Source: Xanthomarina sp. F1114 (GTDB lineage Bacteria; Bacteroidota; Bacteroidia; Flavobacteriales; Flavobacteriaceae). Taken from it: a stretch of DNA of 64,000 nt. The translations under genes and the position numbers were made by a program. The notes beneath the pieces are model-generated. The model was not told the origin of the DNA, ran no database searches, and saw only the letters and a program-made list of their open reading frames with translations. The stretch spans positions 1 through 64,000 of the forward strand of contig NZ_JAPMLL010000003.1 in the NCBI RefSeq assembly GCF_026410255.1, given 5' to 3'. Below, piece after piece: positions 27,926 to 36,931 of this stretch; the first letter of the stretch is position 1, and every line of letters begins with the position of its first letter.

Positions 27926-28833
27926 TACAATTTTTTCGCAATTCTTAATTTGGCACTTCTAGCACGATTATTTATTTTAATTTCTTCTTTTGATGGAACT
28001 ATTAACTGCCCTACTTTTTTTAAAGGCACTTCAAAATTCCCATATATATCACGCTCCGGCTCACCTTCAAACAAACCATTTCTTATAAAACGTTTTACCA
28101 ATCTATCTTCTAAAGAATGGTATGAAATAAGACTTAACCGGCCATCTTTTTTCAATACGCTTGGCATTTGTAATAAGAACTCTTTTAAAGCTTCAATTTC
28201 CTGATTAACCTCTATTCTAATAGCTTGATATATTTGCGCCAACACTTTATTCTCATACTTTGGTGGCAAAAACTTTTTTAATACTTTTTTTAATTGCTCG
28301 CTAGTAACAATAGGTTCTAAAGCCCTGCTTTCTACAATTAACCTGGCCATAGCTGGTGCTGCTCGCAACTCGCCATATTGTAACAAAACTTGTTTTATTT
28401 GCTCTTCGTCATATTCATTAACAACATGATACGCCGTAAGCTTGCTCTCCTGATTCATTCGCATATCTAAATCCGCCTCGAATCTGGTAGAGAACCCGCG
28501 TTCGGCTACATCAAATTGATGTGAAGACACGCCAAAATCTGCTAAAACCCCATCGACTTCCTTGGCGCCATAGAACCTTAAAAACCTTTTTACATGTCTA
28601 AAATTTTCATGAATTAAGGTAAAACGCTCATCATCGATTGTATTTTTAAGAGCATCGGCATCCTGATCAAAAGCAAATAACCTCCCTTCAGGTCCAAGCC
28701 TTTTTAAAATCTCTCTACTATGTCCTCCACCACCGAAAGTAACATCCACATAAACGCCATCTTCCTTGATGTTTAATCCGTCTACAGTTTCTTTTAATAA
28801 AACTGGATTATGATATTTCAAATGCGTCATCAT
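27925..28833 (-). CDS. rsmH: 16S rRNA (cytosine1402-N4)-methyltransferase
   Basis: A 302-residue SAM-dependent methyltransferase that modifies C1402 in the ribosomal P site. The SAM loop VDVTFGGGGHSREIL is near 29-43, and ADFGVSSHQFD plus LISYHSLEDRLVKRF are family signatures. It is the second gene of the dcw cluster. The start ATGATG at 28828-28833 lies inside the 3' end of mraZ, overlapping it by 26 bases. Confidence 0.96.
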   Translation of the reverse strand: MMTHLKYHNPVLLKETVDGLNIKEDGVYVDVTFGGGGHSREILKRLGPEGRLFAFDQDADALKNTIDDERFTLIHENFRHVKRFLRFYGAKEVDGVLADFGVSSHQFDVAERGFSTRFEADLDMRMNQESKLTAYHVVNEYDEEQIKQVLLQYGELRAAPAMARLIVESRALEPIVTSEQLKKVLKKFLPPKYENKVLAQIYQAIRIEVNQEIEALKEFLLQMPSVLKKDGRLSLISYHSLEDRLVKRFIRNGLFEGEPERDIYGNFEVPLKKVGQLIVPSKEEIKINNRARSAKLRIAKKL

Positions 28834-29278
28834 CTTGTCCCATTACTTCTTCAGCTAAATCTGCAAAATCTACAGCAGCATCGTCTATTACTTGTTCGTA
28901 TTTATCTTTATCCCAAATCTCTACAATATTTACAGCAGCCGATAGCACAATTTCTTTTGAGATATCAGCAAAAACCACAAGATCTTTCGGGATCAATAAC
29001 CTTCCAGTAGCATCAATTTCTACTACTTTTACACCGGCCGTAAACCTTCTAATAAAATCGTTATTCTTTTTCTTGAATCGATTTAGCTTATTAACACGCT
29101 GCATTAAAAGCTCCCATTCAGACATTGGATACAACTCTAAACAAGACTGAAATACGGCACGTTTTACAACAAACCCATTCTGTAAAACAGGAGACAACTG
29201 CTTTTTCAGCGCAGCAGGAAGCATAAGCCTTCCTTTTGCGTCTACTTTACATTCGTATGTTCCTATTAATGAGTTCAA
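28808..29278 (-). CDS. mraZ: transcriptional regulator MraZ
   Basis: A 156-residue DNA-binding protein of two tandem AbrB-like half-domains, each with a DxxGR motif: DAKGRLMLP at 13-21 and DATGRLLIP in the second half. MraZ forms rings and represses its own dcw operon by binding direct repeats near the promoter. The start is TTG at 29276-29278: no ATG or GTG lies upstream in frame before the promoter, and the next in-frame ATG falls inside the first DNA-binding motif. Candidate operator repeats lie at 29329-29354. Confidence 0.95.
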   Translation of the reverse strand: MNSLIGTYECKVDAKGRLMLPAALKKQLSPVLQNGFVVKRAVFQSCLELYPMSEWELLMQRVNKLNRFKKKNNDFIRRFTAGVKVVEIDATGRLLIPKDLVVFADISKEIVLSAAVNIVEIWDKDKYEQVIDDAAVDFADLAEEVMGQDDDAFEIS

Positions 29279-29310
29279 AAGAGTTCGTTCTAAATTTTGT
29301 GTTTAAGTTT

Positions 29311-29318
29311 CAAATATA
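29311..29318 (-). promoter_or_regulatory. -7 element of the mraZ/dcw promoter
   Basis: Read on the minus strand, TATATTTG matches TAnnTTTG. It lies about 32 bases before the TTG start of mraZ and immediately downstream of the three putative MraZ boxes, which occupy the place of the -33 region. No TTG is seen at the -33 position. Confidence 0.6.
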
Positions 29319-29328
29319 TCGAAAAATA

Positions 29329-29354
29329 TACCACTTTTTACCACATTCTACCAC
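29329..29354 (-). promoter_or_regulatory. three direct GTGGTA boxes: putative MraZ operator
   Basis: On the minus strand, GTGGTA occurs three times at exactly 10-base spacing (plus-strand TACCAC at 29329, 29339 and 29349). Two of the three are preceded by AAA (AAAGTGGTA), resembling the AAAGTG-type repeats reported for Mycoplasma MraZ. They overlap the -33 region of the mraZ promoter, which fits autorepression. The spacing places all boxes on the same DNA face. Confidence 0.7.
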
Positions 29355-29539
29355 TTTGTTGATAAATTTTCGATTAACAGCAACTTTAATTCGTTATGAA
29401 AATCACCTCATCTCTTTTAAATACTCACTTTCAGATATTTATAAATGCGATAAATTTTCATATTCCATTTGTTAATATCTCTTTAGCTATCTGATGCCAT
29501 ACGAATTAATAAATATGAAAATATTATCAATGATTTAAC

Positions 29540-29547
29540 TATATTTG
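29540..29547 (+). promoter_or_regulatory. -7 element of the alpha/beta hydrolase promoter
   Basis: TATATTTG matches TAnnTTTG, 26 bases before the hydrolase start codon. It is divergent from the mraZ promoter. No clear TTG -33 element is visible. The stretch between the two promoters (29355-29539) holds no supported gene. Confidence 0.5.
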
Positions 29548-29573
29548 TTTTCAATGAAAAGACTAACAAATTA

Positions 29574-30338
29574 ATGGTGCATCGACTAAAAAAGGAAAAA
29601 GAGTACAGATATATTGAGACTGGAGAAGGAACACCAATTATTGTGCTTCATGGATTGATGGGAGGTTTAAGCAATTTTGAAGCCGTAACAAAACACTTTA
29701 GTAAGGTTGGCTACAAAGTTATTATTCCTGAGTTGCCCATTTATTCCATGTCTTTGTTAAAAACTAACGTGAAGAGTTTTGCTAAATATTTACATGACTT
29801 TATTGAATATAAAGGTTTTGATGAAGTTATATTATTAGGAAACTCTCTTGGCGGCCATATTGGTTTATACCACACAAAACTTTATCCCAAAAAAGTAAAA
29901 GCCTTAATTATTACTGGAAGTTCTGGTTTATATGAAAGCGCTATGGGCGGTGGTTACACGAAACGCAGTGATTACGAAGTGATAAAAAAGAAAGCTCAGG
30001 ACGTATTTTACGATCCTGAAGTTGCCACTAAAGAGATAGTAGATGAAGTTTATAAAACTGTAAACGACAGAAATAAATTAATTAAAACACTTGCTATTGC
30101 TAAAAGTGCGATTAGACATAATATGGCAAAAGATTTGCCTAAAATGAAAACTCCTACGTGTATTATTTGGGGAAAAAATGACAATGTAACACCTCCAGAA
30201 GTAGCCGTGGAATTCAACGAGCTTTTACCAGATTCTGAATTGTTTTGGATTGACAAATGCGGTCATGCTGCCATGATGGAGCATCCTGAAGAATTCAATA
30301 GCATCATGAATAAATGGCTTGAAAAACGTGGTTTCTAA
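29574..30338 (+). CDS. alpha/beta-fold hydrolase
   Basis: A 254-residue hydrolase of the lipase/esterase-like alpha/beta fold. The oxyanion region HGLMGG is near 26-31, the nucleophile Ser91 lies in GNSLGG at 89-94, and the predicted acid and base are Asp in GKNDNVTPP and His in CGHAAMMEHP near the C-terminus, so the triad is complete. Substrate unknown. It has no signal peptide and is probably cytoplasmic. engB follows 136 bases downstream in the same direction; no terminator is seen between them. Confidence 0.88.
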   Translation: MVHRLKKEKEYRYIETGEGTPIIVLHGLMGGLSNFEAVTKHFSKVGYKVIIPELPIYSMSLLKTNVKSFAKYLHDFIEYKGFDEVILLGNSLGGHIGLYHTKLYPKKVKALIITGSSGLYESAMGGGYTKRSDYEVIKKKAQDVFYDPEVATKEIVDEVYKTVNDRNKLIKTLAIAKSAIRHNMAKDLPKMKTPTCIIWGKNDNVTPPEVAVEFNELLPDSELFWIDKCGHAAMMEHPEEFNSIMNKWLEKRGF

Positions 30339-30474
30339 GAAATCCTAATCCATTCCTCTTTATTCTGACTCTTGAGATTAAAATAGTTTAATAATTCTTA
30401 TAAACCCTTTTCCCTGTGGGAAGCCGTTCGACAGAACAAATAAAAAAAGAATCTCGCTTTCTCGAGAACAAAAA

Positions 30475-31080
30475 ATGGATATAAAATCGGCTGAATTTGT
30501 AATGAGTAATTCGGATGTTGAAAAATGTCCAAAAAACCTAATTCCAGAATATGCCTTTATTGGTAGAAGTAATGTTGGAAAATCTTCTTTAATCAACATG
30601 CTTACCCATAGAAAAAGTTTAGCAAAGACTTCCGGAAGACCTGGAAAAACACAGCTTATTAATCATTTTTTAATAAACAAAAACTGGTATTTAGTAGATT
30701 TACCTGGGTATGGATATGCTAAAGTTTCGAAAAGTTCAAAAAAAGTCTTTCAAAAATTTATCACTCAATATTTTGGATTGCGTGAGCAATTAGTTTCTGC
30801 GTTTGTTCTTGTAGATATTAGACACAAACCGCAACCTATAGACTTAGAATTTATGCAATGGTTAGGCGAACAAGGGATTCCATTTTCCATTATTTTTACG
30901 AAATCTGATAAGCTAAAGCCCAAAGCAATAGACAGGCATGTAGCCGACTATACCGCGATTATGCTAGAAACCTGGGAGGAAATGCCAAATTATTTTATTA
31001 CTTCCTCGTCTAATGAAACCGGGAAGGAAGATGTTCTTAATTATATAGACACTCTTAATAAGAATATGAAATTAGAATAG
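30475..31080 (+). CDS. engB: ribosome biogenesis GTPase EngB (YihA/YsxC)
   Basis: A 201-residue TrmE-Era-EngA-EngB-type GTPase needed for 50S assembly. G1 GRSNVGKSS is at 30-38, the G2 Thr region at about 51-60, G3 DLPGYG at 75-80, and the G4 motif TKSD follows in the second half. Length is normal. It faces the convergent OppC-like permease gene, with no convincing terminator in the 94-base gap. Confidence 0.95.
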   Translation: MDIKSAEFVMSNSDVEKCPKNLIPEYAFIGRSNVGKSSLINMLTHRKSLAKTSGRPGKTQLINHFLINKNWYLVDLPGYGYAKVSKSSKKVFQKFITQYFGLREQLVSAFVLVDIRHKPQPIDLEFMQWLGEQGIPFSIIFTKSDKLKPKAIDRHVADYTAIMLETWEEMPNYFITSSSNETGKEDVLNYIDTLNKNMKLE

Positions 31081-31174
31081 CTTACAAGAAACTCTTATAT
31101 GTTTCGCTAATACTATATTTTAGACAGAAATAGCATCAAACTTTTAAGCTCTTTAGGTGCATATAGTTACACTG

Positions 31175-32263
31175 TCAACTTTTAACATCCAATGCATCTC
31201 TTAAAGCATTACCAATAAGCATAAATGCCATAACTAGGCTCATAATACAAAAACCAGGAATTAGTGCTAAATAAGGTTTGCCTAAAATAATATAATTATA
31301 ATGATCTTTTATCATAGCTCCCCAACTTGCCATTGGTGGCTGGGCTCCAATTCCTAAAAAGCTTAAACCACTTTCTATTAAAATAGCTGCTGCAAAATTA
31401 GCTGCAGATATAACAATTACCGGTGCCATTATATTTGGAAGGATATGTTTAGCGATGATCTTAAAGTCGTTAAACCCAAGCGCCCTTGCGGCTGTTACAT
31501 ATTGCATTTCTTTAACGCTAATTATTTGTCCTCGAACCACTCTTGCCACCTCTACCCACATAGTTAAACCCACAGCTATAAACACTTGCCAGAATCCTTT
31601 TCCTAAGGCTAAAGTAATAGCAATAACTAATAATAAGGTAGGAATGGACCATGTTACATTAATAATCCACATAATAAACGCATCTACTTTTCCGCCAAAA
31701 TAACCCGCCATACTTCCCATAAAAACACCAATAACCAGAGAAATAAAGACAGCTACAAATCCAATAAAAAAAGAAATTCTTGCTCCCACAAGAATTCTAC
31801 TTAACAAATCGCGGCCATATTTATCTGTTCCAAACAGGAAATTTTGCTCCTTAATAAGTGTTTCTCTTCGTGACATTGAATTCAAATTCAGAGTCTTTTC
31901 TGCTCCTTTTAAACCATCAGAAGCATATTCAGTATAAAACAAAGTATCATTTTCTATAGAGTAATTTGAGATAGGTATTTCGGTTTCGGTATTAATTTTT
32001 CCAAAAAAAAGTTTATCTAAATAAGATTGCTCATTGACAATAGAAGTTGGCAGAGTTAGCATTTGAACTGTAAATCCTGGTCTCTTTGAATGAATAGACA
32101 AATGCATTTGATTAGCATGCTGAGAATTATCTGGTGCAAAAGCATAGGCAAATACAGAAATAATTCCGATTAGAACAATAAACCAAAAGCTAAAAACGCC
32201 CCAAAAATTTTGTTTGAATTTTTGGAGCGCTAACTGACCTAATGAGCCTGTATTATTACTCAT
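31175..32263 (-). CDS. OppC/DppC-like ABC transporter permease
   Basis: A 362-residue permease. One N-terminal membrane segment (about 20-42) is followed by a large extracytoplasmic insert (about 45-150) and the BPD_transp_1 domain with about five membrane helices and the EAA-like loop ARALGFNDFKIIAKHILPN that contacts the ATPase. The family moves peptides or nickel. No partner permease, ATPase or binding protein is encoded nearby, so its partners must lie elsewhere. It starts 6 bases after prc, suggesting co-transcription. Confidence 0.85.
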   Translation of the reverse strand: MSNNTGSLGQLALQKFKQNFWGVFSFWFIVLIGIISVFAYAFAPDNSQHANQMHLSIHSKRPGFTVQMLTLPTSIVNEQSYLDKLFFGKINTETEIPISNYSIENDTLFYTEYASDGLKGAEKTLNLNSMSRRETLIKEQNFLFGTDKYGRDLLSRILVGARISFFIGFVAVFISLVIGVFMGSMAGYFGGKVDAFIMWIINVTWSIPTLLLVIAITLALGKGFWQVFIAVGLTMWVEVARVVRGQIISVKEMQYVTAARALGFNDFKIIAKHILPNIMAPVIVISAANFAAAILIESGLSFLGIGAQPPMASWGAMIKDHYNYIILGKPYLALIPGFCIMSLVMAFMLIGNALRDALDVKS

Positions 32264-32269
32264 TTAATA

Positions 32270-34489
32270 TTACTCTTTAACCGTAGTTGCTAGTTCTTTT
32301 ATAGAATAAGACATTTTTAAGTCTTGAAGTACGTGAATAGCTTCTTCTACATACACATCTTGACTTAAGCTTTTATGCCAACGGTCTCTTTTTTCTTTTA
32401 GAATGGTATCTGTTTTAAAAAGCTCCTGTTCGTATGGTAAAGACTCGAAAGTCAAGTTTGTTTGATACTCCGAAATTTTCTCATAACGCTTAGACTCCTC
32501 TTCATTCAAATTTAATTGGGCTTTATATTTATTATAGTTTAGTGAATGAATATTTTCGTCCATTTTCGCTTTAATCCATTGCGCATTTTCACCTATAAGC
32601 TTCAACTGTTCATTATTATCCATTCTTTCGCTACTTTTTTCAATAGTTCCACTATAATCAAAATTTCCTTTCCATAAAGTATAATCTACAGAATCTATTT
32701 TATCCCATGGTAATGGATTTTTCTGATCTTTTTCACCTATATCAATAAAACTAAATCTATCTACAACTACCACATCACTTTTTACACCTTCCAACTGAGT
32801 AGAGCCTCCATTGATTCTATAAAACTTTTGTGTAGTTAATTTCAAGGCTCCTAGGTCGCCATTTTTATTATTTCTAACCATATTGTTTAGATCCAAGAAG
32901 TTTTGAACCGTTCCTTTTCCATAGGTTTGTTTGCTTCCAATAATAATTGCACGTTTATAATCTTGCATAGCAGCTGCCAGAATTTCTGAAGCTGAAGCTG
33001 ATAATTCGTTAACCATAATTACTAAAGGTCCATCCCAAACTATAGATTTATCCTTATCCTTTAAAACTTCTTTAGGCTCTCCAGTAGCTCTAACTTGAAC
33101 TACAGGACCTTCTTTTATAAACATCCCGGCAATTTCTACAACAACTGGAAGAGATCCCCCTCCATTATTTCTAAGGTCTATAACAAGACCTTCCATGCCT
33201 TCTTTTTTTAATCGTTCTATTTCTTGTTTTATATCTGACGCTGCATTTCTGCTTTTATAGTCTTCAAAATCCACGTAGAATTTTGGCAGATTAATTACAC
33301 CAAAGCGCTTGTCGTCTTTTTCAACAATAGCCGTTTTTGCATAGGTCTCCTCTATTTCTACAACATCTCTTGTAATACTAATATCTTTAGTAGTACCGTC
33401 CACTTTTTTAACCGTTAAAACCACGGTTGTTCCTTTAGGTCCTTTTATTAATTTTATGGCATCCTCTAAACGCATGCCCACAATATTTACAGGTTCCTTT
33501 TCTTTTTCCTGACGAACTTTTAAAATAAGATCTCCAACTTCCAACTCATTACCTCTCCATGCTGGTCCGCCAGAAATCAATTCAACAATTTTAGTATGAT
33601 CCATTCTCTTTTGAAGTCTAGCTCCAATTCCTTCAAGTTTTCCAGACATTTGCTGATTGAAATTCTCCTTATCTTCTGGAGCAAAATAAGTTGTATGCGG
33701 ATCAAATTCTTCTACTATAGCATTTACATACATTGCAAACCAATCTTTTCTTTGAAAATCGTCTATATAATCTGAGTAATACAAATCAATAGACTTCAAA
33801 GTCTCCTCTCTTGCTTCTTTTTCTATTTGAGTTAAGGTCTTTCTCTCTACCTTAAGATCGTTGTTATTATCGGTATCTGCAGAAGCAGTATCTTCTGAAT
33901 CTTTAAGTGTGCCTGGTTCGACTAAATTATTATCTTCTTTCGCTTTTTCTTGGATTGAAATTAGATCGTCGTAGTTAACAATATTCGAGAATTTTAACTG
34001 TTGTCTCCAACGGTCTTTCATTTGCTTTTTATTTTTTACATAACCAATACTCTTATAGTCTGAATTAAATTCTTCATCTATTGAATAATCAAATGGAGAA
34101 GCTAACACCTCTTTATAAATAGATTTCGACTCGTCTATTCTTTGAATAAGTCTGTTGTAAGTTAAGTTAAAAAAAGAAATATCGTACTCCTTTAACTGAT
34201 CGTCAAGTTCTAATTTATATTTTTCAAACTCTTCAATATCAGACTGGTAAAAGTATCTTTTCAAAGGGTCTAATTGGTCCAAATAGCCATCAAATACATC
34301 TGCAGAAAACTCATCGTCAACCATCTTTGGATCAAAGTGCCCACGTTGTAATACATAAGTAATAACTTGTATTAAAAGCTTATCTTTATCTGGATCTTCA
34401 AAGGTTTTAGTTGTAAAACTACACGAAGCAAATGCTAACAGTACAACCAATACCAATATCTTATAATTCCTTTTCATAAATCTCATCAT
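32270..34489 (-). CDS. prc: carboxy-terminal processing peptidase (Prc/Tsp, S41A)
   Basis: A 739-residue periplasmic serine protease. An N-terminal lipoprotein signal (LAFASC, Cys23) suggests membrane anchoring. An N-terminal helical region precedes a PDZ domain (about 270-345) and the S41 peptidase core with the nucleophile in SASASE and the general-base Lys in GSKQTYGKGTVQ, then the DUF3340-like C-terminal helices. It cleaves C-terminally tagged or peptidoglycan-hydrolase substrates. Divergent from surE; the OppC-like permease follows. Confidence 0.93.
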   Translation of the reverse strand: MMRFMKRNYKILVLVVLLAFASCSFTTKTFEDPDKDKLLIQVITYVLQRGHFDPKMVDDEFSADVFDGYLDQLDPLKRYFYQSDIEEFEKYKLELDDQLKEYDISFFNLTYNRLIQRIDESKSIYKEVLASPFDYSIDEEFNSDYKSIGYVKNKKQMKDRWRQQLKFSNIVNYDDLISIQEKAKEDNNLVEPGTLKDSEDTASADTDNNNDLKVERKTLTQIEKEAREETLKSIDLYYSDYIDDFQRKDWFAMYVNAIVEEFDPHTTYFAPEDKENFNQQMSGKLEGIGARLQKRMDHTKIVELISGGPAWRGNELEVGDLILKVRQEKEKEPVNIVGMRLEDAIKLIKGPKGTTVVLTVKKVDGTTKDISITRDVVEIEETYAKTAIVEKDDKRFGVINLPKFYVDFEDYKSRNAASDIKQEIERLKKEGMEGLVIDLRNNGGGSLPVVVEIAGMFIKEGPVVQVRATGEPKEVLKDKDKSIVWDGPLVIMVNELSASASEILAAAMQDYKRAIIIGSKQTYGKGTVQNFLDLNNMVRNNKNGDLGALKLTTQKFYRINGGSTQLEGVKSDVVVVDRFSFIDIGEKDQKNPLPWDKIDSVDYTLWKGNFDYSGTIEKSSERMDNNEQLKLIGENAQWIKAKMDENIHSLNYNKYKAQLNLNEEESKRYEKISEYQTNLTFESLPYEQELFKTDTILKEKRDRWHKSLSQDVYVEEAIHVLQDLKMSYSIKELATTVKE

Positions 34490-34669
34490 ATTAATTTCAT
34501 TACTTTTATTGAATTTCAGTCAATTACGACAAATCACAATAAACACATTTAAAATCCTAAAAGTATCTTTTTATTTTACTAATTTAAAGAAAAAACTATG
34601 CCAATAGAGACAATTGGTAATAATTTTTTGTTAAACCAGAAAAATTAAGGCCTTCCGTAGGATTTTATG

Positions 34670-34677
34670 TATTTTTG
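34670..34677 (+). promoter_or_regulatory. -7 element of the surE operon promoter
   Basis: TATTTTTG matches TAnnTTTG, 21 bases before the surE start codon. No TTG at the -33 spacing is seen. Confidence 0.45.
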
Positions 34678-34698
34678 TTGTGTTAATTTAATGAAATA

Positions 34699-35487
34699 AT
34701 GAGAAAAAAACCACTTATTTTAGTAACAAACGACGATGGAATTACAGCTCCTGGAATTAGAGCTTTAGTAGAAGTTATGAAAGAACTTGGCGATGTTGTA
34801 GTTGTTGCTCCAGATAGCCCGCAAAGTGGTATGGGACATGCCATTACTATAAACTCTATGTTACATATAGAACGTGTATATGTTGATAATGGAGAGCAAT
34901 TAGAATACAGCTGTTCTGGAACTCCAGCCGATTGTGTTAAACTTGCTACCAAACAAATATTAGGGAGGAGACCAGATTTATGTGTATCAGGAATTAACCA
35001 TGGATCAAATTCTTCCATAAACGTTATTTATTCTGGAACTATGAGTGCTGCTCTAGAAGCGGGGATTGAAGGCATTCCTGCCATTGGATTTTCGCTATTA
35101 GATTATAATTATAATGCCAATTTTGAAACGGCAAAACACTATGTAAGGACTATCACCAAAAATGCCTTAGAAAATGGTATTCCAGATCAGGTGGTTTTAA
35201 ATGTGAATATACCTAATTTACCTGAAAAAGATATTAAGGGGATTAAGGTCTGCAGACAAGCACGAGCTAATTGGGAAGAAGAGTTTGACAAAAGAAAATC
35301 GCCTCAAGGAAAAGATTATTATTGGCTTACAGGAAAATTTGTAAATTTAGACTCAGGAGAAGATACTGATGAATGGGCGCTTGAAAATGGCTATGTATCT
35401 GTAGTTCCTGTGCAATTTGATTTAACGGCTCACCATGCCATTAGCAATCTAAATGCTTGGGATTTTAACGATTTAGATAAAAAATAA
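34699..35487 (+). CDS. surE: 5'/3'-nucleotidase SurE
   Basis: A 262-residue metal-dependent phosphatase acting on nucleoside monophosphates. The acidic metal motif NDDG is at 11-14 near the start, with SGINHGSNSS and the YSGTMSAALEA segment also present. It heads a run of closely spaced genes (surE, a small membrane protein, lpxB, C40 peptidase, comEC) that probably form one transcript, so stationary-phase or housekeeping expression is shared. Confidence 0.95.
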   Translation: MRKKPLILVTNDDGITAPGIRALVEVMKELGDVVVVAPDSPQSGMGHAITINSMLHIERVYVDNGEQLEYSCSGTPADCVKLATKQILGRRPDLCVSGINHGSNSSINVIYSGTMSAALEAGIEGIPAIGFSLLDYNYNANFETAKHYVRTITKNALENGIPDQVVLNVNIPNLPEKDIKGIKVCRQARANWEEEFDKRKSPQGKDYYWLTGKFVNLDSGEDTDEWALENGYVSVVPVQFDLTAHHAISNLNAWDFNDLDKK

Positions 35488-35490
35488 TAA

Positions 35491-35769
35491 ATGAAAAAAG
35501 AACTTTTAATAGGCGTTTTAGTTGGGCTTCTTGCAAATTCTATTGGACTTTATCTGGCTACTATATACTTTGGAGATGGAAGTTCTTTCCTGGACGTATT
35601 ACGCTCGGCCTCTAAAGAAGGAATATTAGGAAAACTAATTAGTTTAGGTGCTATTTTAAATCTTTTAGTTTTCTTTGTATTTATAAAAAAGAAACAGGAT
35701 TATCGTGCTAGGGGTGTTTTACTAATAACTATTGTTATTGCTGTGCTAACTTTCTTTTTTAAAACATAA
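35491..35769 (+). CDS. small three-helix membrane protein of unknown function
   Basis: A 92-residue protein with three predicted membrane segments (about 5-24, 47-65 and 74-90) and a short basic loop KKKQDYRARG between the second and third. No family is recognised. It starts 3 bases after surE and precedes lpxB by 39 bases, so it belongs to this operon, perhaps acting at the inner membrane with lipid A synthesis; that is only context. Confidence 0.75.
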   Translation: MKKELLIGVLVGLLANSIGLYLATIYFGDGSSFLDVLRSASKEGILGKLISLGAILNLLVFFVFIKKKQDYRARGVLLITIVIAVLTFFFKT

Positions 35770-35808
35770 TAGATTGCGTGATATATCAAAAACGAATAAT
35801 ATAAACAT

Positions 35809-36930
35809 ATGAAATACTATATTATTGCTGGAGAAGCTTCGGGAGATTTACACGGATCTAACCTTATGAAAGCTTTGCTAAAGGAAGATGTAAATGCCTC
35901 TTTCCGGTTTTGGGGAGGAGATTTAATGAGCAAAACTAGCGGTACTTTAGTTAAACATTATAGAGACTTAGCTTTTATGGGCTTTGCTGAAGTTCTTTTA
36001 AACCTAAGAACTATATTTAGAAACCTATCCTTTTGTAAAAAAGACATTGAAGCATTTAATCCTGATGTAATTATTTTTATTGATTATCCGGGATTTAACT
36101 TACGAATTGCCAAATGGGCTAAACAAAAAGGCTATAAAACACATTATTATATTTCTCCACAAATATGGGCTTGGAAAGAAAACCGTATTAAAGCCATAAA
36201 ACACGACGTGGATGAAATGTATGTAATTCTGCCGTTTGAAAAAGATTTCTACGAAAAGAAACATAATTACCCTGTTCATTTTGTGGGACATCCAACTATT
36301 GACGCCATAGCAAACAGACCACAAGTTGACGAATACGCATTTAGAGCAGATTACGAATTAAATGAGAAACCTATAATTGCCATTTTACCTGGAAGTAGAA
36401 AACAAGAGATAAAGAAAATGTTATCTGTTATGCTATCTGTGGTAAAAGACTATCCTAAATATCAATTTGTAATTGCTGGAGCTCCCAGTCAGGATTACCA
36501 CTTTTACCAGCAGTTTACCAAAGGTTCTAGTGTTAAATTTATATCTAATAAAACCTACGATCTATTATCTGTAGCCACTGCTGCCCTTGTAACGTCTGGA
36601 ACCGCCACATTGGAGACAGCTCTATTTAAAGTACCTCAAGTAGTTTGCTACAAAGGGAACTGGATTTCTTACCAAATTGGAAAGCGCGTTGTTAATTTAG
36701 AATATATATCTTTAGTTAATTTAATAATGAACAAGAAAGTAGTAACAGAGCTTATTCAAACAAATTTTAATACTAAAACGCTTAAACAAGAACTTAATAT
36801 TATATTAGACCCATACGAAAGAGCTAAATTATATTTAGAATATTATGAACTTGAGAAAAAATTAGGAGGCAAAGGAGCTAGCCAAAAAACAGCCAAATTA
36901 ATCTACAACAACATTATCGAGAAAAATTAA
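35809..36930 (+). CDS. lpxB: lipid-A-disaccharide synthase
   Basis: A 373-residue GT19 glycosyltransferase that joins UDP-diacylglucosamine and lipid X to form the lipid A disaccharide at the inner membrane. Family features are the start YYIIAGEASGDLHG, the segment FIDYPGFNLRIAKWAK, the signature ISPQIWAWKENR and LPGSRKQEI. Length is standard. Its stop codon is one base from the start of the next gene. Confidence 0.96.
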   Translation: MKYYIIAGEASGDLHGSNLMKALLKEDVNASFRFWGGDLMSKTSGTLVKHYRDLAFMGFAEVLLNLRTIFRNLSFCKKDIEAFNPDVIIFIDYPGFNLRIAKWAKQKGYKTHYYISPQIWAWKENRIKAIKHDVDEMYVILPFEKDFYEKKHNYPVHFVGHPTIDAIANRPQVDEYAFRADYELNEKPIIAILPGSRKQEIKKMLSVMLSVVKDYPKYQFVIAGAPSQDYHFYQQFTKGSSVKFISNKTYDLLSVATAALVTSGTATLETALFKVPQVVCYKGNWISYQIGKRVVNLEYISLVNLIMNKKVVTELIQTNFNTKTLKQELNIILDPYERAKLYLEYYELEKKLGGKGASQKTAKLIYNNIIEKN

Positions 36931-36931
36931 C

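Noticed and set aside
29236-29475. 79-codon plus-strand frame over the mraZ promoter
   Set aside because: It covers the MraZ boxes and the mraZ start region, has no recognisable domain and is explained by regulatory DNA.
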